Source: Acidibrevibacterium fodinaquatile
GTDB lineage: Bacteria; Pseudomonadota; Alphaproteobacteria; Acetobacterales; Acetobacteraceae
Assembly (NCBI RefSeq): GCF_003352165.1
Contig: NZ_CP029176.1
Location: 3,727,501 to 3,791,500 of the forward strand
DNA: 64,000 bases
Direction of reading: 5' to 3'
The translations under genes were made by a program, and so were the position numbers. Positions 39,774 to 49,771 of the stretch are shown in pieces. The notes beneath the pieces were generated by a model. It saw only the letters and a program-made list of their open reading frames with translations. It had not been told where the DNA came from and ran no database searches. The stretch's first letter is position 1. Every line of letters begins with the position of its first letter.

Positions 39774-40391
39774 TTAAAACTCAATCCCCTGCTGCGCGCG
39801 CACGCCGGCGGCGAAATGATGTTTCGTGAGCGTCATTTCCGTCACCAGGTCGGCCGCCGCGCAGAGTTCGGGCTTCGCGTTGCGCCCGGTGATGACGACG
39901 TGCTGCATGGGTGGCCGCGCCGCGATCGCTGCGAGAACCTGATCGAGCGCGAGATAATCATAGCGAAGGGCGATGTTGAGTTCGTCGAGGATGACGAGCG
40001 CGATGTCTTCGCGCGCGAGCAGGCGGGTGCTCACGGCCCAGGCTTGCGCGCAGGCGGCGATGTCGCGCGCGCGATCCTGGGTTTCCCAGGTGAAGCCTTC
40101 GCCAAGCGTGTGCCATTCGATGAGATCATCGAAACGGGCCAACGCGGCGCGCTCGCCGCTCTGCCAGGCGCCTTTGATGAATTGCACGACGCCGACCCGC
40201 CGCTGATGGCCGAGCATGCGCAGAGCGAGGCCGAAGGCCGCAGTCGATTTGCCCTTGCCTCGCCCGGTATGGACGATGAGGAGGCCCTTCTCGATGGTTT
40301 TCGCCGCAACCTCGGCGTCCTGAACCGCCTTGCGTTTGGCCATGCGCGCGCGGTGGCGGGCGCTTTCGGGCGTTTCGGAAGTCTCACTCAT
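39774..40391 (-). CDS. cobO: Cob(I)yrinic acid a,c-diamide adenosyltransferase
   Basis: A 205-residue CobA/CobO-type ATP:corrinoid adenosyltransferase. The P-loop is HTGRGKGKSTAAFG (about 41-54), and the VVQFIKGAW, VILDELNIAL and VVITGRNA motifs are present. It forms the cobalt-carbon bond with the 5'-deoxyadenosyl group. It shares an ATGA overlap with cobU upstream. Confidence 0.96.
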   Translation of the reverse strand: MSETSETPESARHRARMAKRKAVQDAEVAAKTIEKGLLIVHTGRGKGKSTAAFGLALRMLGHQRRVGVVQFIKGAWQSGERAALARFDDLIEWHTLGEGFTWETQDRARDIAACAQAWAVSTRLLAREDIALVILDELNIALRYDYLALDQVLAAIAARPPMQHVVITGRNAKPELCAAADLVTEMTLTKHHFAAGVRAQQGIEF

Positions 40392-40897
40392 GGGCGTTTC
40401 ACCTCGATCGGATAGCCGGCGACCATCATCAGCACCCGATCGGCGCGGGCCGCAAGTCTTTGATTGAGCGCGCCGGCCTCGTCACGGAATCGCCGCGCGA
40501 GCGCATTATCGGGTACGATGCCGAGCCCGACCTCGTTCGCGACGAGCGCGATCGGCGCGGGATGGGCGAAAAGCGCCTCCTCGAGCGCCGCCGCCGCGAG
40601 CGCGATATCGCTGCCGGCGAGCATCAGATTGGAAAGCCAGAGCGTCAAACAATCGACCAGGGTCGGCAGGGACGCCGCCTCGCTGATCGCCGCGGCGAGC
40701 GCGATCGGCGCCTCGATCGTCCGCCAGTGTGGCCCGCGCCGGGCGCGGTGGGCGGCGATCCGCGCCGCCATTTCGGCGTCTCCGGCTTCGGCGGTCGCGA
40801 TATAGGCGAGCGGGCCGGGATGGCGCGCGATCAGGCGCTCGCCCTCGGCGCTTTTCCCCGAGCGCGCACCGCCGAGAATAAGGGTCACCCGCGCCAT
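40388..40897 (-). CDS. cobU: Adenosylcobinamide kinase/guanylyltransferase
   Basis: A 169-residue bifunctional enzyme (CobP of Pseudomonas denitrificans) that phosphorylates and then GMP-activates adenosylcobinamide. The P-loop is GGARSGKS at 9-16, with YIATAEAGDAEMAARIAAHRARR (the guanylylated His region), LVDCLTLWLSNL and VANEVGLGIVPDN. The ATG at 40897 lies divergent to the cobalamin riboswitch. Confidence 0.95.
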   Translation of the reverse strand: MARVTLILGGARSGKSAEGERLIARHPGPLAYIATAEAGDAEMAARIAAHRARRGPHWRTIEAPIALAAAISEAASLPTLVDCLTLWLSNLMLAGSDIALAAAALEEALFAHPAPIALVANEVGLGIVPDNALARRFRDEAGALNQRLAARADRVLMMVAGYPIEVKRP

Positions 40898-40951
40898 CGC
40901 CGCCCAACCTCCCGCATTGACTTCCGAACCCGCCCGCCCATAAAACCACGG

Positions 40952-41123
40952 CGATGGTTCTCCCGCGAGGGAGATGAAAAGGGAACGCGGTGCCGGGCAC
41001 ATGAGGCGCCCCAAAGCCGCGGCTGCCCCCGCAACTGTGAGCGGAAAGCCTCTGTCCAAACGCCACTGGGATTTCCGGGAAGGCGGGCGGGGGCGACGGA
41101 TCCGCGAGCCAGGAGACCTGCCA
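40952..41123 (+). promoter_or_regulatory. Cobalamin riboswitch
   Basis: An adenosylcobalamin-sensing RNA on the plus strand. The conserved 5' elements (GGTTCTCCCGCGAGGGAG, GAAAAGGGAACGCGGTGC), the core GCTGCCCCCGCAACTGTGAGCGG, the CCACTGGG element and the B12 box GCCAGGAGACCTGCC at 41108-41122 occur in the canonical order. It precedes cobW by 112 bases and should repress the cobW-cobN-cobHIJ run when cobalamin is plentiful. A GC-rich stretch downstream can form hairpins that might be the expression platform. Confidence 0.92.
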
Positions 41124-41234
41124 TCACCCCTGATCGCGCCACCAGGCGGGGTGCCCTGGCGGCGACGGCGCGTTGCGCCGCTTCCGTTGCCGCGATGCCG
41201 GCCGCGGGCGATGCCGTGCCCCGGAGAGTATCGC

Positions 41235-42293
41235 ATGCGATCTGCCAATGTCACCAATTCAGGGTCGGGCAAAATCCCCGCGACCATCATCACCGGTTTT
41301 CTCGGCGCCGGCAAAACCACTTTGGTGCGCCATACGCTCGAACATGCGGGCGGGCGGCGCATCGCGGTCATCGTCAATGAATTCGGGGCGCTCGGCATCG
41401 ACGGGGACTTGCTGAAAAGCTGTGGCATTCCCGGCTGTGCCGAGGATAGCATCGTCGAACTCGCCAATGGCTGCCTGTGCTGCACCGTCGCCGAGGATTT
41501 TCTGCCGACCATGGCCGCCCTCCTCGATCGCGCCGAGCCGCCCGAGCATATCCTGATCGAAACTTCGGGCCTCGCGCTGCCGAAACCGCTGATCAAGGCG
41601 TTCAACTGGCCAGACGTGCGCGCGCGCATGACGGTCGATGGCGTGATCGCGGTGCTCGATGCGCCGGCGGTGGCGGCAGGACGGTTCGCCGACGATCCAG
41701 CGGCGCTCGCCGCTCAACGCGCCGCCGATCCGGCGCTCGATCACGACAACCCGCTCGCCGAAGTGTTCGAGGACCAGATCAACGCCGCCGATCTCGTGCT
41801 CCTCAATAAGGCCGATCTCCTCGATCCGGTGGCGCTTTCGGCCCTGGCCGCGGACATTTCCACGAAAATTCCACGCGCGGTGAAAATTCTCAGCATCACG
41901 CAGGGAAAAATCGATCCCGGCATTCTGCTCGGGCTCGCAGCCCAGGCCGAGGACGATCTCGCGGCGCGCCCGTCCCATCACGATGCTGTCGATGGTGCGC
42001 ACGAGCATGATGATTTCGAGAGTTTCGTCCTCGATCTTCCCGAAACCGCCGAACCGGAGCCCCTGGTCGCGCGGCTCCGCCTGCTCGCCGAGCAGCACGA
42101 CATTCTCCGCGTCAAGGGCTTTCTCGCGCCACCCGATAGGGCGTTGCGCTGCGTGATCCAAGGCGTCGGGGCGCGGTTTCAGCATTATTTCGATCGCCCA
42201 TGGCGCGCCGATGAGCCGCGCCGCGCGCGCCTCGTGGTGATTGGCGAGCGTGGTCTCGATCGCGCCGCGATCAGCGCCGCACTGACGCGCTGA
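41235..42293 (+). CDS. cobW: CobW-family GTPase metallochaperone
   Basis: A 352-residue G3E-family GTPase. The P-loop is GFLGAGKT at 21-28, the metal-binding GCLCC is at C80/C82/C83, LNKADL is the guanine specificity motif, and a short His/Asp-rich stretch (SHHDAVDGAHEHDD) precedes the CobW C-terminal domain. It is thought to deliver cobalt to the CobN chelatase, encoded 4 bases downstream. GGAGAG lies upstream of the ATG at 41235. Confidence 0.93.
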   Translation: MRSANVTNSGSGKIPATIITGFLGAGKTTLVRHTLEHAGGRRIAVIVNEFGALGIDGDLLKSCGIPGCAEDSIVELANGCLCCTVAEDFLPTMAALLDRAEPPEHILIETSGLALPKPLIKAFNWPDVRARMTVDGVIAVLDAPAVAAGRFADDPAALAAQRAADPALDHDNPLAEVFEDQINAADLVLLNKADLLDPVALSALAADISTKIPRAVKILSITQGKIDPGILLGLAAQAEDDLAARPSHHDAVDGAHEHDDFESFVLDLPETAEPEPLVARLRLLAEQHDILRVKGFLAPPDRALRCVIQGVGARFQHYFDRPWRADEPRRARLVVIGERGLDRAAISAALTR

Positions 42294-42297
42294 GCCG

Positions 42298-45200
42298 ATG
42301 CATCTCCTGGTCCGCGAGACGCGCGCGCTCGATGAAGACGAAGCGGCGATCGATCTCGGCCAGACCCCGGCCGACATGGTATTTCTCTCGTTTGCCGCAA
42401 GCGACCTCGCCGCCGCCGCACGCGCTTGGGCGCGGTTGCGGGCGGGATGGCAGGAGGCGGCGGCGCCGCGCCTTCGCCTTGCCAATCTGCGACAACTCCG
42501 GCATCCGATGTCGGTCGATCTCTATCTCGAAAACGTCGCCGCAAACGCGCGTGTCATCATCGTTCGTCTGCTCGGCGGCCTCGATTACTGGCGCTATGGC
42601 GTGGAGGAACTCGCCACCCTCTGCCGCGCGCGCGGTATCGCACTCGCGCTGCTCGCCGGCGATCAGCGCGAGGATGCGGAACTCGCGGCCCTTTCCACCG
42701 TGACGGCGGCGGCGCTTGCGCGGCTTGATCGCTTCTTTCGCGAAGGCGGCGTTGACAACGTTGCCGGCGCTCTCGGGCTCGCCGCCCATCTCGGTGGTTT
42801 CTGCGAGGATAGCGGCGCGCCGGTCGTGGCGATGCCGTCTTGCGGCGAATACGCGCTGATCATGCCGGACGCAACGCGGCAAAGTGCGTGGGCAGAGGCG
42901 GCGATCGTCTTTTACCGCGCCCATCTTCTCGCCGGTGATATCGCGCCGATCGAGGCTTTGGCCGCGGCGCTTGCGCGCGCCGGCGTTGCCGCGCGGCTGC
43001 TCTTTGTCGATTCGTTGAAGGAGGCGACGGCAAGGGCCTTTATCGCCGAAACCCTTGCCGCGACGCGCCCTGGAATCGTGCTTGCGGCGACCGGGTTTGC
43101 CGCGCGCGGCGGGGATGGAACGCCCTCGCCGCTGGAGGCGGCGGACGCGCCGATTTTGCAACTCGTGCTCGCCGGCGGATCACGCGAGGATTGGGAAAAA
43201 TCGCGGCGCGGCCTCGCACCCGCCGATCTTGCGATGCAGGTGGTGCTGCCTGAACTCGATGGCCGCCTGCTCGCCGGTGCGATCTCTTTCAAAGCGCCGG
43301 CAAGCCCAGCCAGCGATTGCGAATTCGTGCCCGAGCAGCACGCGCCCGATCCCGGCGGGATCAACCGCGCTGCGGACCTTGCGATCGGCTGGCTGCGGCT
43401 TGCCACGACACCGCGCGCCGAGCGGCGGCTTGCGATCGTGCTCGCCGATTATCCGACCCTCGTTGGTGGGCGCGCGCATGCTGTCGGGCTCGATACTTTG
43501 GGCAGTCTCGCGGCAATATGCGATCTCCTTGGCGCCGGCGGCTACACCATCGCACCCTTCGCGCGCGAAGCCTTGGCGGGATCGCTGTGTGACGCCGAGC
43601 CGACGCCTATCCTCTCGCTTGCAGAGTATCACGCGCTCTTTGCCGAATTGCCGGTGGCGGCGCGCGAGCGGATCACCGCTGCTTGGGGCGCGCCGGAGGC
43701 GGATCCCGCTTGCGTTGGCGGGCATTTCACGCTGCGCCATCTTCGTCTCGGCAATATCCTTGCCGTGATCGAGCCCGATCGGGGTGAGGCCGGAAGGCGC
43801 AAGGAAACCTATCACGATCCCGATCTGCCGCCGCGCCATGGCTATGTCGCGTTTCATCTCTGGCTCCGCCATCGCGAGCGCATCCATGCGCTTGTTCCGC
43901 TCGGCGCGCACGGCATGCTGGAATGGCTGCCGGGCAAGGCGGTGGCGCTGCATGAGGCGTGTTTTCCAGCACTGTTCGTGCGCGGCCTTCCGGTGATTTA
44001 TCCTTTCATCGTCAACAATCCCGGCGAGGCGGCGGCGGCGAAGCGGCGGCTCGGCGCACTCACGCTCGGCCATCTGACGCCGCCCTTGATGCGCGCCGGC
44101 TTGCATGGTGAAGCCGCCGCGCTCGAACGCCTGATCGATGATTATGCGGCGGCGTCAGGGCTCGATCGAGAGCGCGCGCGCCATCTTCGCCGCGAGATTC
44201 TCGCGCGCGCGCGCTCATCGGGCCTTGCCGCCGAAGCCGGGTGCGAGGATAGCGCGCGCGAGGACGAACTGCTTGCCAAACTCGATGCCTATCTCTGCGA
44301 TGTCAAGGATCGCTTGATCGGCGATGGGTTGCATGTGTTTGCGCGCGCGCCGGCGCAACGGGGCGCCTTGTTGGCGGCGCTGCGCGAGGCGGCGCCGACG
44401 GTCGGCGAAGCGGAGATCGCTGCCCGCCTCGATGCCTCGGCGCCGAATGAAGCGCGGAACTTTCTCGCCGCCCTCGATGGCCGCTTCATTCCGCCCGGCC
44501 CGGCGGGAGCCCCCTCGCGCGGGCGGGTCGATGTGTTGCCGACCGGGCGCAATATCATCAGCCTCGATCCGCGCGCCATCCCCACGCGCGCCGCCGTCGC
44601 GCTCGCCGAGAAACATGCCGCCTCTTTGCTCGAGGACCATCTGCGCCGGCATGGCGCCTGGCCCAAGCGGCTGGTGATCGATCTCTGGGGAAGTGCGACG
44701 ATGCGGACCGGCGGCGAGGCCTTCGCGCTCGCCCTGGTGCTGCTCGGGGCGCGGCCGCTTTGGGACGCGGGCTCGCACCGCGTCAATGGTATCGCGGTGC
44801 TCGCGCTCGCCGAACTCGACCGGCCGCGCATCGATGTGACACTGCGCATTTCCGGCCTGTTCCGCGATGCCTTTGCCACCCAAATCGCGTTGTTCGATGA
44901 TGCCGTCACGATGATCGCGGCGCGCGACGAAGACGCGGCATGGAACCCGCTGGCTGCGCGCGCGCGGCAAGGCGAGGCGGTGCGCCGGATCTATGGCCCG
45001 GCGCCTGGCGTCTATGGCCTCGCGCTCGGCGATTTGGGTGATCCCGAGACGGGATCGGCGGAGTTCGGCCGCACCTATCTCGCGCAATCGGCGTTCGCCT
45101 ATGGCACGGGGCAGGACGGGCTTGCCGATCAAGCGGGATTGGCGGCCCGGATTGCCGGCGCCGACGCCTATTTCCATATCGCCGATCATAATGAACATGA

Positions 45201-45666
45201 TGTCCTCGCCGATGACGAAATCGCCGCCCACGCCGGCGGCTTTGCCGCGGCGGCGGCGCTGCTTGGCGCGAGCCCCGCGCTCCATTACGCGCGCCCCGCG
45301 GCCGGCGGCTTGCGTGTTGCGACCTTGGCCGAGGAGATCGCGCAGGTGACGCGCGCGCGCGCCGCCAACCCGCGCTGGATCGCCGGACAAATGCGCCACG
45401 GCTATCGCGGGGCCGCCGAAATCGCGCGCGCGATCTCGCCGCTTTCGCTCTTTGCCATGACTTTGCCATCGCGTTTCGATCGCCAGTTCGATCTCTTGTT
45501 TGCGGCAACCCTTGGCAACCCCGACGTCGATGCGTTTCTCGCCGCAGCCAATGGGGAGGCGCGCCGGGCGCTCGCCGCGCGCTTTGCCGCGATGCGCGCG
45601 CGTGATCTCTGGCGCTCGCGGCGCAACGATGTCGGCGAAATCCTTTCTGGCATTCTCGAACCATGA
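42298..45666 (+). CDS. cobN: Cobaltochelatase subunit CobN
   Basis: The 1122-residue large subunit of the aerobic ATP-dependent cobalt chelatase that inserts cobalt into hydrogenobyrinic acid a,c-diamide. The conserved magnesium-chelatase H/CobN motif HGMLEWLPGK is present, as are HGYVAFHLWLRHRER and the late DHNEHDVLADDE. Length is slightly below the usual 1200-1280. The small subunits (AAA ATPase CobS and CobT of the chelatase) are not in the window. Confidence 0.95.
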   Translation: MHLLVRETRALDEDEAAIDLGQTPADMVFLSFAASDLAAAARAWARLRAGWQEAAAPRLRLANLRQLRHPMSVDLYLENVAANARVIIVRLLGGLDYWRYGVEELATLCRARGIALALLAGDQREDAELAALSTVTAAALARLDRFFREGGVDNVAGALGLAAHLGGFCEDSGAPVVAMPSCGEYALIMPDATRQSAWAEAAIVFYRAHLLAGDIAPIEALAAALARAGVAARLLFVDSLKEATARAFIAETLAATRPGIVLAATGFAARGGDGTPSPLEAADAPILQLVLAGGSREDWEKSRRGLAPADLAMQVVLPELDGRLLAGAISFKAPASPASDCEFVPEQHAPDPGGINRAADLAIGWLRLATTPRAERRLAIVLADYPTLVGGRAHAVGLDTLGSLAAICDLLGAGGYTIAPFAREALAGSLCDAEPTPILSLAEYHALFAELPVAARERITAAWGAPEADPACVGGHFTLRHLRLGNILAVIEPDRGEAGRRKETYHDPDLPPRHGYVAFHLWLRHRERIHALVPLGAHGMLEWLPGKAVALHEACFPALFVRGLPVIYPFIVNNPGEAAAAKRRLGALTLGHLTPPLMRAGLHGEAAALERLIDDYAAASGLDRERARHLRREILARARSSGLAAEAGCEDSAREDELLAKLDAYLCDVKDRLIGDGLHVFARAPAQRGALLAALREAAPTVGEAEIAARLDASAPNEARNFLAALDGRFIPPGPAGAPSRGRVDVLPTGRNIISLDPRAIPTRAAVALAEKHAASLLEDHLRRHGAWPKRLVIDLWGSATMRTGGEAFALALVLLGARPLWDAGSHRVNGIAVLALAELDRPRIDVTLRISGLFRDAFATQIALFDDAVTMIAARDEDAAWNPLAARARQGEAVRRIYGPAPGVYGLALGDLGDPETGSAEFGRTYLAQSAFAYGTGQDGLADQAGLAARIAGADAYFHIADHNEHDVLADDEIAAHAGGFAAAAALLGASPALHYARPAAGGLRVATLAEEIAQVTRARAANPRWIAGQMRHGYRGAAEIARAISPLSLFAMTLPSRFDRQFDLLFAATLGNPDVDAFLAAANGEARRALAARFAAMRARDLWRSRRNDVGEILSGILEP

Positions 45667-46295
45667 GCGAGCGAGACTATCTCCGCGACGGCGCTGCCAT
45701 CTATGAGCGCTCGTTTGCGATCATTCGCGCCGAAGCCGATCTCGCGCGGTTTTCGCAAGCGGAAGCAACGATCGCAGTGCGCATGATCCACGCCTGCGGC
45801 ATGGTCGAGATCGCCGATGATCTGCTGTTTCACCCCGATTTTTGTGATGCCGCGATCGCCTCACTTGCCGCCGGCAAGCCGATTTTCTGCGACGCCAACA
45901 TGGTCGCGGAAGGGGTGACGCGCGCGCGCCTTGCGGCCGCCAATCCGGTGATCTGCACCCTCGCAGAGCCCGGCATCGCGGCGCTCGCGGCGCGGCTTGC
46001 AACCACACGATCCGCGGCGGCGCTCGATCTTTGGGGAGAGCGTCTGGCCGGTGCTCTCGTCGTCATCGGCAATGCGCCGACGGCGCTGTTTCGCCTTCTC
46101 GAAATGCTCGATGCCGGCGCGCCGCGGCCGGCGGCGGTGATCGGGATGCCGGTCGGCTTTGTCGGCGCCGCAGAGTCGAAAGCAGCCCTCGCCGCCGATC
46201 GCCGGGTGCCGTTCCTCGTCCTGCCCGGGCGGCGCGGCGGCAGCGCGATGGCGGCGGCGGCGGTGAATGCGCTTGCGGGGCTCGCGCGCCGATGA
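45663..46295 (+). CDS. cobH: Precorrin-8X methylmutase
   Basis: A 210-residue enzyme that moves a methyl group from C11 to C12 to give hydrogenobyrinic acid. The catalytic histidine is at position 43 (MIHACGMVE), the same number as in the characterised enzyme, and IGMPVGFVGAAESK is the product-binding motif. Its start overlaps the cobN stop as ATGA. Confidence 0.96.
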   Translation: MSERDYLRDGAAIYERSFAIIRAEADLARFSQAEATIAVRMIHACGMVEIADDLLFHPDFCDAAIASLAAGKPIFCDANMVAEGVTRARLAAANPVICTLAEPGIAALAARLATTRSAAALDLWGERLAGALVVIGNAPTALFRLLEMLDAGAPRPAAVIGMPVGFVGAAESKAALAADRRVPFLVLPGRRGGSAMAAAAVNALAGLARR

Positions 46296-47038
46296 CAAAT
46301 GATGTCATGAGGGCGGGCATCCTGCGGGTGATCGGCGTCGGCCCCGGCGATCCGGAATTGATGACGCTGAAGGCGGCGCGGCTCTGCGAGGCCGCCGGCG
46401 TCGTCGCCTATTTCGCCAAACGCGGCGAGCGCGGCCATGCCCGCGCCATCGCAGCCAACCATATCCGGCGCGATTGCGAGGAAATCCGCCTCGAATACCC
46501 GCTCACCACCGAAATTCCGAGCGACGATCCACGCTATCGGCGCGAGATCGCGGCGTTTTACAGGGATGCCGCGGCGCGGCTCGCGGGGCTGCTTGGCGCC
46601 GGGCACGACATTGCCCTGCTCTGCGAGGGCGATCCGATTTTCTATGGCTCTGGCCTTCATCTTCTCGAACGTCTCGATGCCGAGTTCGCGACCGAAATCA
46701 TCCCTGGCGTCTCCGGCATGAGCGGCTGCTGGGCGCGGGCGCGGCTGCCTTTGCTGCGCGGCAGCGAATCCCTTGTGGTGTTGCCGGCAACCCTCGATGC
46801 GGCGACGCTGGCCGCCAAACTTGCCACCGTCGAGGCCGCCGTTATTCTGAAACTCGGGCGCAATCTCAGCAAGGTTCGCAAAGCTTTGGAGGATGCCGGC
46901 CGGCTCGATGACGCCGTCTATATCGAGCGCGGCACGATGGCGGGGGAGTGCGTGATGCAGCTTGCGGCGCGCGATCCGGCCTTACCCGCACCCTATTTCT
47001 CGCTGCTCATCATCGCCATACGCGGCGGCCGACGATGA
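46292..47038 (+). CDS. cobI: Precorrin-2 C20-methyltransferase
   Basis: A 248-residue SAM-dependent methyltransferase of the tetrapyrrole methylase fold. It has VIGVGPGDPELMTLKAARL near the start, LCEGDPIFYGS (SAM-binding) and IPGVSGMSG. It methylates precorrin-2 at C20. Start and stop overlap the neighbours as ATGA. A second ATG (MRAG) lies five codons in. Confidence 0.95.
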   Translation: MTNDVMRAGILRVIGVGPGDPELMTLKAARLCEAAGVVAYFAKRGERGHARAIAANHIRRDCEEIRLEYPLTTEIPSDDPRYRREIAAFYRDAAARLAGLLGAGHDIALLCEGDPIFYGSGLHLLERLDAEFATEIIPGVSGMSGCWARARLPLLRGSESLVVLPATLDAATLAAKLATVEAAVILKLGRNLSKVRKALEDAGRLDDAVYIERGTMAGECVMQLAARDPALPAPYFSLLIIAIRGGRR

Positions 47039-47787
47039 GCGGGCGGGTTTTCGTCATCGGGATCGGGCCGGCGGGTGACGCGATGATGACGGCGGAGGCG
47101 AAAGACGCGCTGGCGCAAGCGAGCGATGTTCTCGGCTATGCCCCCTATCTCGCGCGCCTTGCCGAAATCCCGGGTCAATGTCGGCATCCGTCCGATAACC
47201 GCGTCGAACGCGCGCGCGCCGAGCAGGCGCTGGCGCTGGCCGCGGCGGGCAAACCGGTCGCCCTGGTCTCAGGCGGTGATGCCGGCGTTTTCGGCATGGC
47301 GGCGACGGTGTTCGAGGCGATGGAAGCAGGTGATCCCGCGTGGCGGGCGCTCGATGTCGCTGTCATCCCCGGGATCACCGCGATGCTGGCCGCGAGTGCC
47401 CGGCTCGGCGCGCCGCTCGGGCATGATTTCTGCGCGCTCTCGCTCTCGGACAACCTCAAGCCCTGGGCCTTGATCGAAAAGCGCTTGCGGGCGGCGGCGG
47501 ACGCGGATTTCGTCATCGCGCTCTATAACCCAATCTCGCGCGCACGGCCCTGGCAGCTCGGCGCGGCGTTCGCGATTTTGCGCGAGACGATCCCGCCCGA
47601 AACACCGGTCGCCTTCGCGCGCGCGATCGGGCGCGCCGATGAGCGGATCACGCTGTTTTCGCTCGCGAGCGCCGATCCCGCGCGTGCCGACATGGCAACA
47701 TTGGTCATCATCGGCGCGCGGGCGAGCCGGTTGATCGCGCGTCCCGGCGCACGCCCGTGGTTTTACACGCCGCGTTTTGCGTCATGA
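47035..47787 (+). CDS. cobJ: Precorrin-3B C17-methyltransferase
   Basis: A 250-residue ring-contracting methyltransferase. It has VIGIGPAGDAMMTAEAKDAL near the start, VSGGDAGVFGMA, VIPGITAMLAASARLGAPLGHDFC, and LYNPISRARPWQL. It requires precorrin-3B, made by CobG or CobZ, neither of which is seen here. Its 3' end overlaps convergent cobK by 25 bases. Confidence 0.95.
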   Translation: MSGRVFVIGIGPAGDAMMTAEAKDALAQASDVLGYAPYLARLAEIPGQCRHPSDNRVERARAEQALALAAAGKPVALVSGGDAGVFGMAATVFEAMEAGDPAWRALDVAVIPGITAMLAASARLGAPLGHDFCALSLSDNLKPWALIEKRLRAAADADFVIALYNPISRARPWQLGAAFAILRETIPPETPVAFARAIGRADERITLFSLASADPARADMATLVIIGARASRLIARPGARPWFYTPRFAS

Positions 47788-48518
47788 AGCCGCCCGAGCC
47801 AGGCCAGCGCGCCGTCGCGATCGGTGACGACGGGACCGCTCGCTGGCGGCGGCGGGCGCGCGATCATCACCACCGGGATCGCGAGCGCCTGCGCCGCATC
47901 GAGCTTTGCGCGCATCGCGCCGCCGGAATTCTTGCTCACCAGAATCTCGATCGCCCGCGAGGCGAGCAGGGCGCGCTCGTCATCTTCCGAAAATGGCCCG
48001 CGCGCACTGATGATGTCACAATCGGGCGGGAGGAAGGCGGGATCGGGCGGATCGACGCTGCGGATCAGGTAATGATGCCAGGGGGCGGCGCGGAAGGGCA
48101 GGAGATCCTGGCGGCCGATGGTGAGAAAAACACGCCGCCGCTTTGGCCCAAGCGCCTGTGCCGCGGCGGCGAGGTCGCGGACGATGGTCCAGCGCTCACC
48201 GGGTTTGGCGATCCAAGGCGGGCGGGTGAGGGTAAGGAGCGGCACCCCCGCGATGGCCGCCGCCTTGCGCGCGTTGGCCGAAATCTGCAACGCAAACGGG
48301 TGCGTTGCATCGATCATGGCGGCGAATTGGTGCGTTGCGAGAAAGGCGGCGAGACCGGCAGCGCCACCGAACCCGCCGCAGCGCCAGGGGATCGGCGGCG
48401 GCGCTGGGTTTTTCGTCCGGCCGGCGAGCGAGAGCAGGGGCGCGAAACGCGAATCCGGCGCGAGCGCCCGGGCGAGTGCCATAGCCTCCCCGGTGCCGCC
48501 GAGAATGAGTATGCTCAT
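47763..48518 (-). CDS. cobK: Precorrin-6A reductase
   Basis: A 251-residue NADPH-dependent reductase that reduces the C18-C19 bond of precorrin-6A. It starts SILILGGTGEAMALARAL (Rossmann loop) and has MIDATHPFALQISANA and EILVSKNSGGAMRAKLDAA. It is on the strand opposite to the surrounding cob genes. The start at 48518 leaves 41 bases to divergent cobL; in-frame ATGs lie upstream. Confidence 0.93.
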   Translation of the reverse strand: MSILILGGTGEAMALARALAPDSRFAPLLSLAGRTKNPAPPPIPWRCGGFGGAAGLAAFLATHQFAAMIDATHPFALQISANARKAAAIAGVPLLTLTRPPWIAKPGERWTIVRDLAAAAQALGPKRRRVFLTIGRQDLLPFRAAPWHHYLIRSVDPPDPAFLPPDCDIISARGPFSEDDERALLASRAIEILVSKNSGGAMRAKLDAAQALAIPVVMIARPPPPASGPVVTDRDGALAWLGRLHDAKRGV

Positions 48519-48559
48519 GGCGTCGGGTGGCGGCGTTTCCGGGGCGACGTGCGGTGACA

Positions 48560-49771
48560 ATGGATCAACCATGGCTCGGGATTCTCGGCATTGGCGAGGA
48601 TGGTGTCGAGGGGCTTTCAGCGCTGGCCCGTGCACGGCTTGCGGCGGCGCGGGTGGTGTTCGGCGGCGCCCGCCATCTCGCCCTCGCCGCCTCGCTGATC
48701 ACCGGCGAGGCGATCGCCTGGCCGGCGCGTTTGAAAACCGCGATCCCGGCGATTCTCGCCCGCCGTGGTGTCCCGGTCGTGGTGCTGGTCTCGGGCGACC
48801 CGCTATGGTTCAGCCTCGGCAGCCTGCTCGCCGAGCACGTGCCCATGGCGGAAATGGCGATTTTGCCGGCGCCGTCCGCGTTCTCGCTCGCCTCTGCCCG
48901 GCTCGGCTGGCCGCTTCAGCATGTAACAACGCTCTCGCTCTGCGGCCGGCCGCTCGCCGCCCTCATCCCGCATATGCAGCCCCATCGTCGCGTTCTCGCG
49001 CTCTCGGCCGATGGGACGACGCCCGGCGCCGTCGCCGCCCTGCTTCGCGCGCGCGGTTTTGGGCCGAGCCGGATCCATGTCCTCGAAGCGCTCGGCGGGC
49101 CGGGTGAGCGCCGGCGCGACACCCTTGCCGCGGATTTCGCGCTCGACGATATCGGCCCGCTCAACCTCGTCGCCCTCGAACTCGTGGCAACGCCGGGTGC
49201 CGCGGTCATTCCGCGCGCCGCCGGGCTCGCCGATGATTTCTTCGCGCATGACGGGCAGATCAGCAAACGCGAGGCGCGCGCGCTGGCGCTTTCGGCGTTG
49301 GCGCCACGACAGGGCGAATTACTCTGGGATATCGGCGCCGGCGCTGGGTCCGTCGCGATCGAATGGCTGCTCGCCGACCCCGCCAACCGGGCGATCGCGA
49401 TCGAGGCCGACCCGACGCGGGCGGCGCGCATTCGCCTCAATGCCGAAAATCTTGGTGTCCCGCGGCTCGAGGTGGTCGCAGCGTCCGCGCCGGCGGCACT
49501 GGCGGGGCTTTCCCGGCCCGATGCCGTTTTCATCGGCGGCGGCGCGCGCGCCGAAGGGGTGATCGAGGCCGTTTGGGCGGCTCTTGCGCCGGGCGGGCGG
49601 CTGGTTGCGCATGCCGTTGCGATCGAAACCGAAATGGTGCTGATCGCGGCACGTGCGGCGTTTGGCGGGCGGATGACGCGGGTCGGGATCGAGCGGCTCG
49701 AGGCGCTCGGGACGTTGCACGGGTTTCGCCCGGCGATGACGGTGACGCAATGGGCGGTGGAAAAACCGTGA
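48560..49771 (+). CDS. cobL: Precorrin-6Y C5,15-methyltransferase (decarboxylating)
   Basis: A 403-residue fusion of a CbiE-type C5 methylase (1-200, [26 protein letters not shown]) and a CbiT-type C15 methylase/decarboxylase (about 215-403, [19 protein letters not shown] site). It makes precorrin-8X. The ATG at 48560 is preferred; a GTG at 48527 is in frame. Neither has a clear ribosome binding site. Confidence 0.95.
   Translation: MDQPWLGILGIGEDGVEGLSALARARLAAARVVFGGARHLALAASLITGEAIAWPARLKTAIPAILARRGVPVVVLVSGDPLWFSLGSLLAEHVPMAEMAILPAPSAFSLASARLGWPLQHVTTLSLCGRPLAALIPHMQPHRRVLALSADGTTPGAVAALLRARGFGPSRIHVLEALGGPGERRRDTLAADFALDDIGPLNLVALELVATPGAAVIPRAAGLADDFFAHDGQISKREARALALSALAPRQGELLWDIGAGAGSVAIEWLLADPANRAIAIEADPTRAARIRLNAENLGVPRLEVVAASAPAALAGLSRPDAVFIGGGARAEGVIEAVWAALAPGGRLVAHAVAIETEMVLIAARAAFGGRMTRVGIERLEALGTLHGFRPAMTVTQWAVEKP

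Noticed and set aside
38313-40415. A 700-codon plus-strand open frame over cobQ and cobO
   Set aside because: It is antisense to two well-recognised minus-strand genes and contains repeat copy E; high GC keeps frames open.
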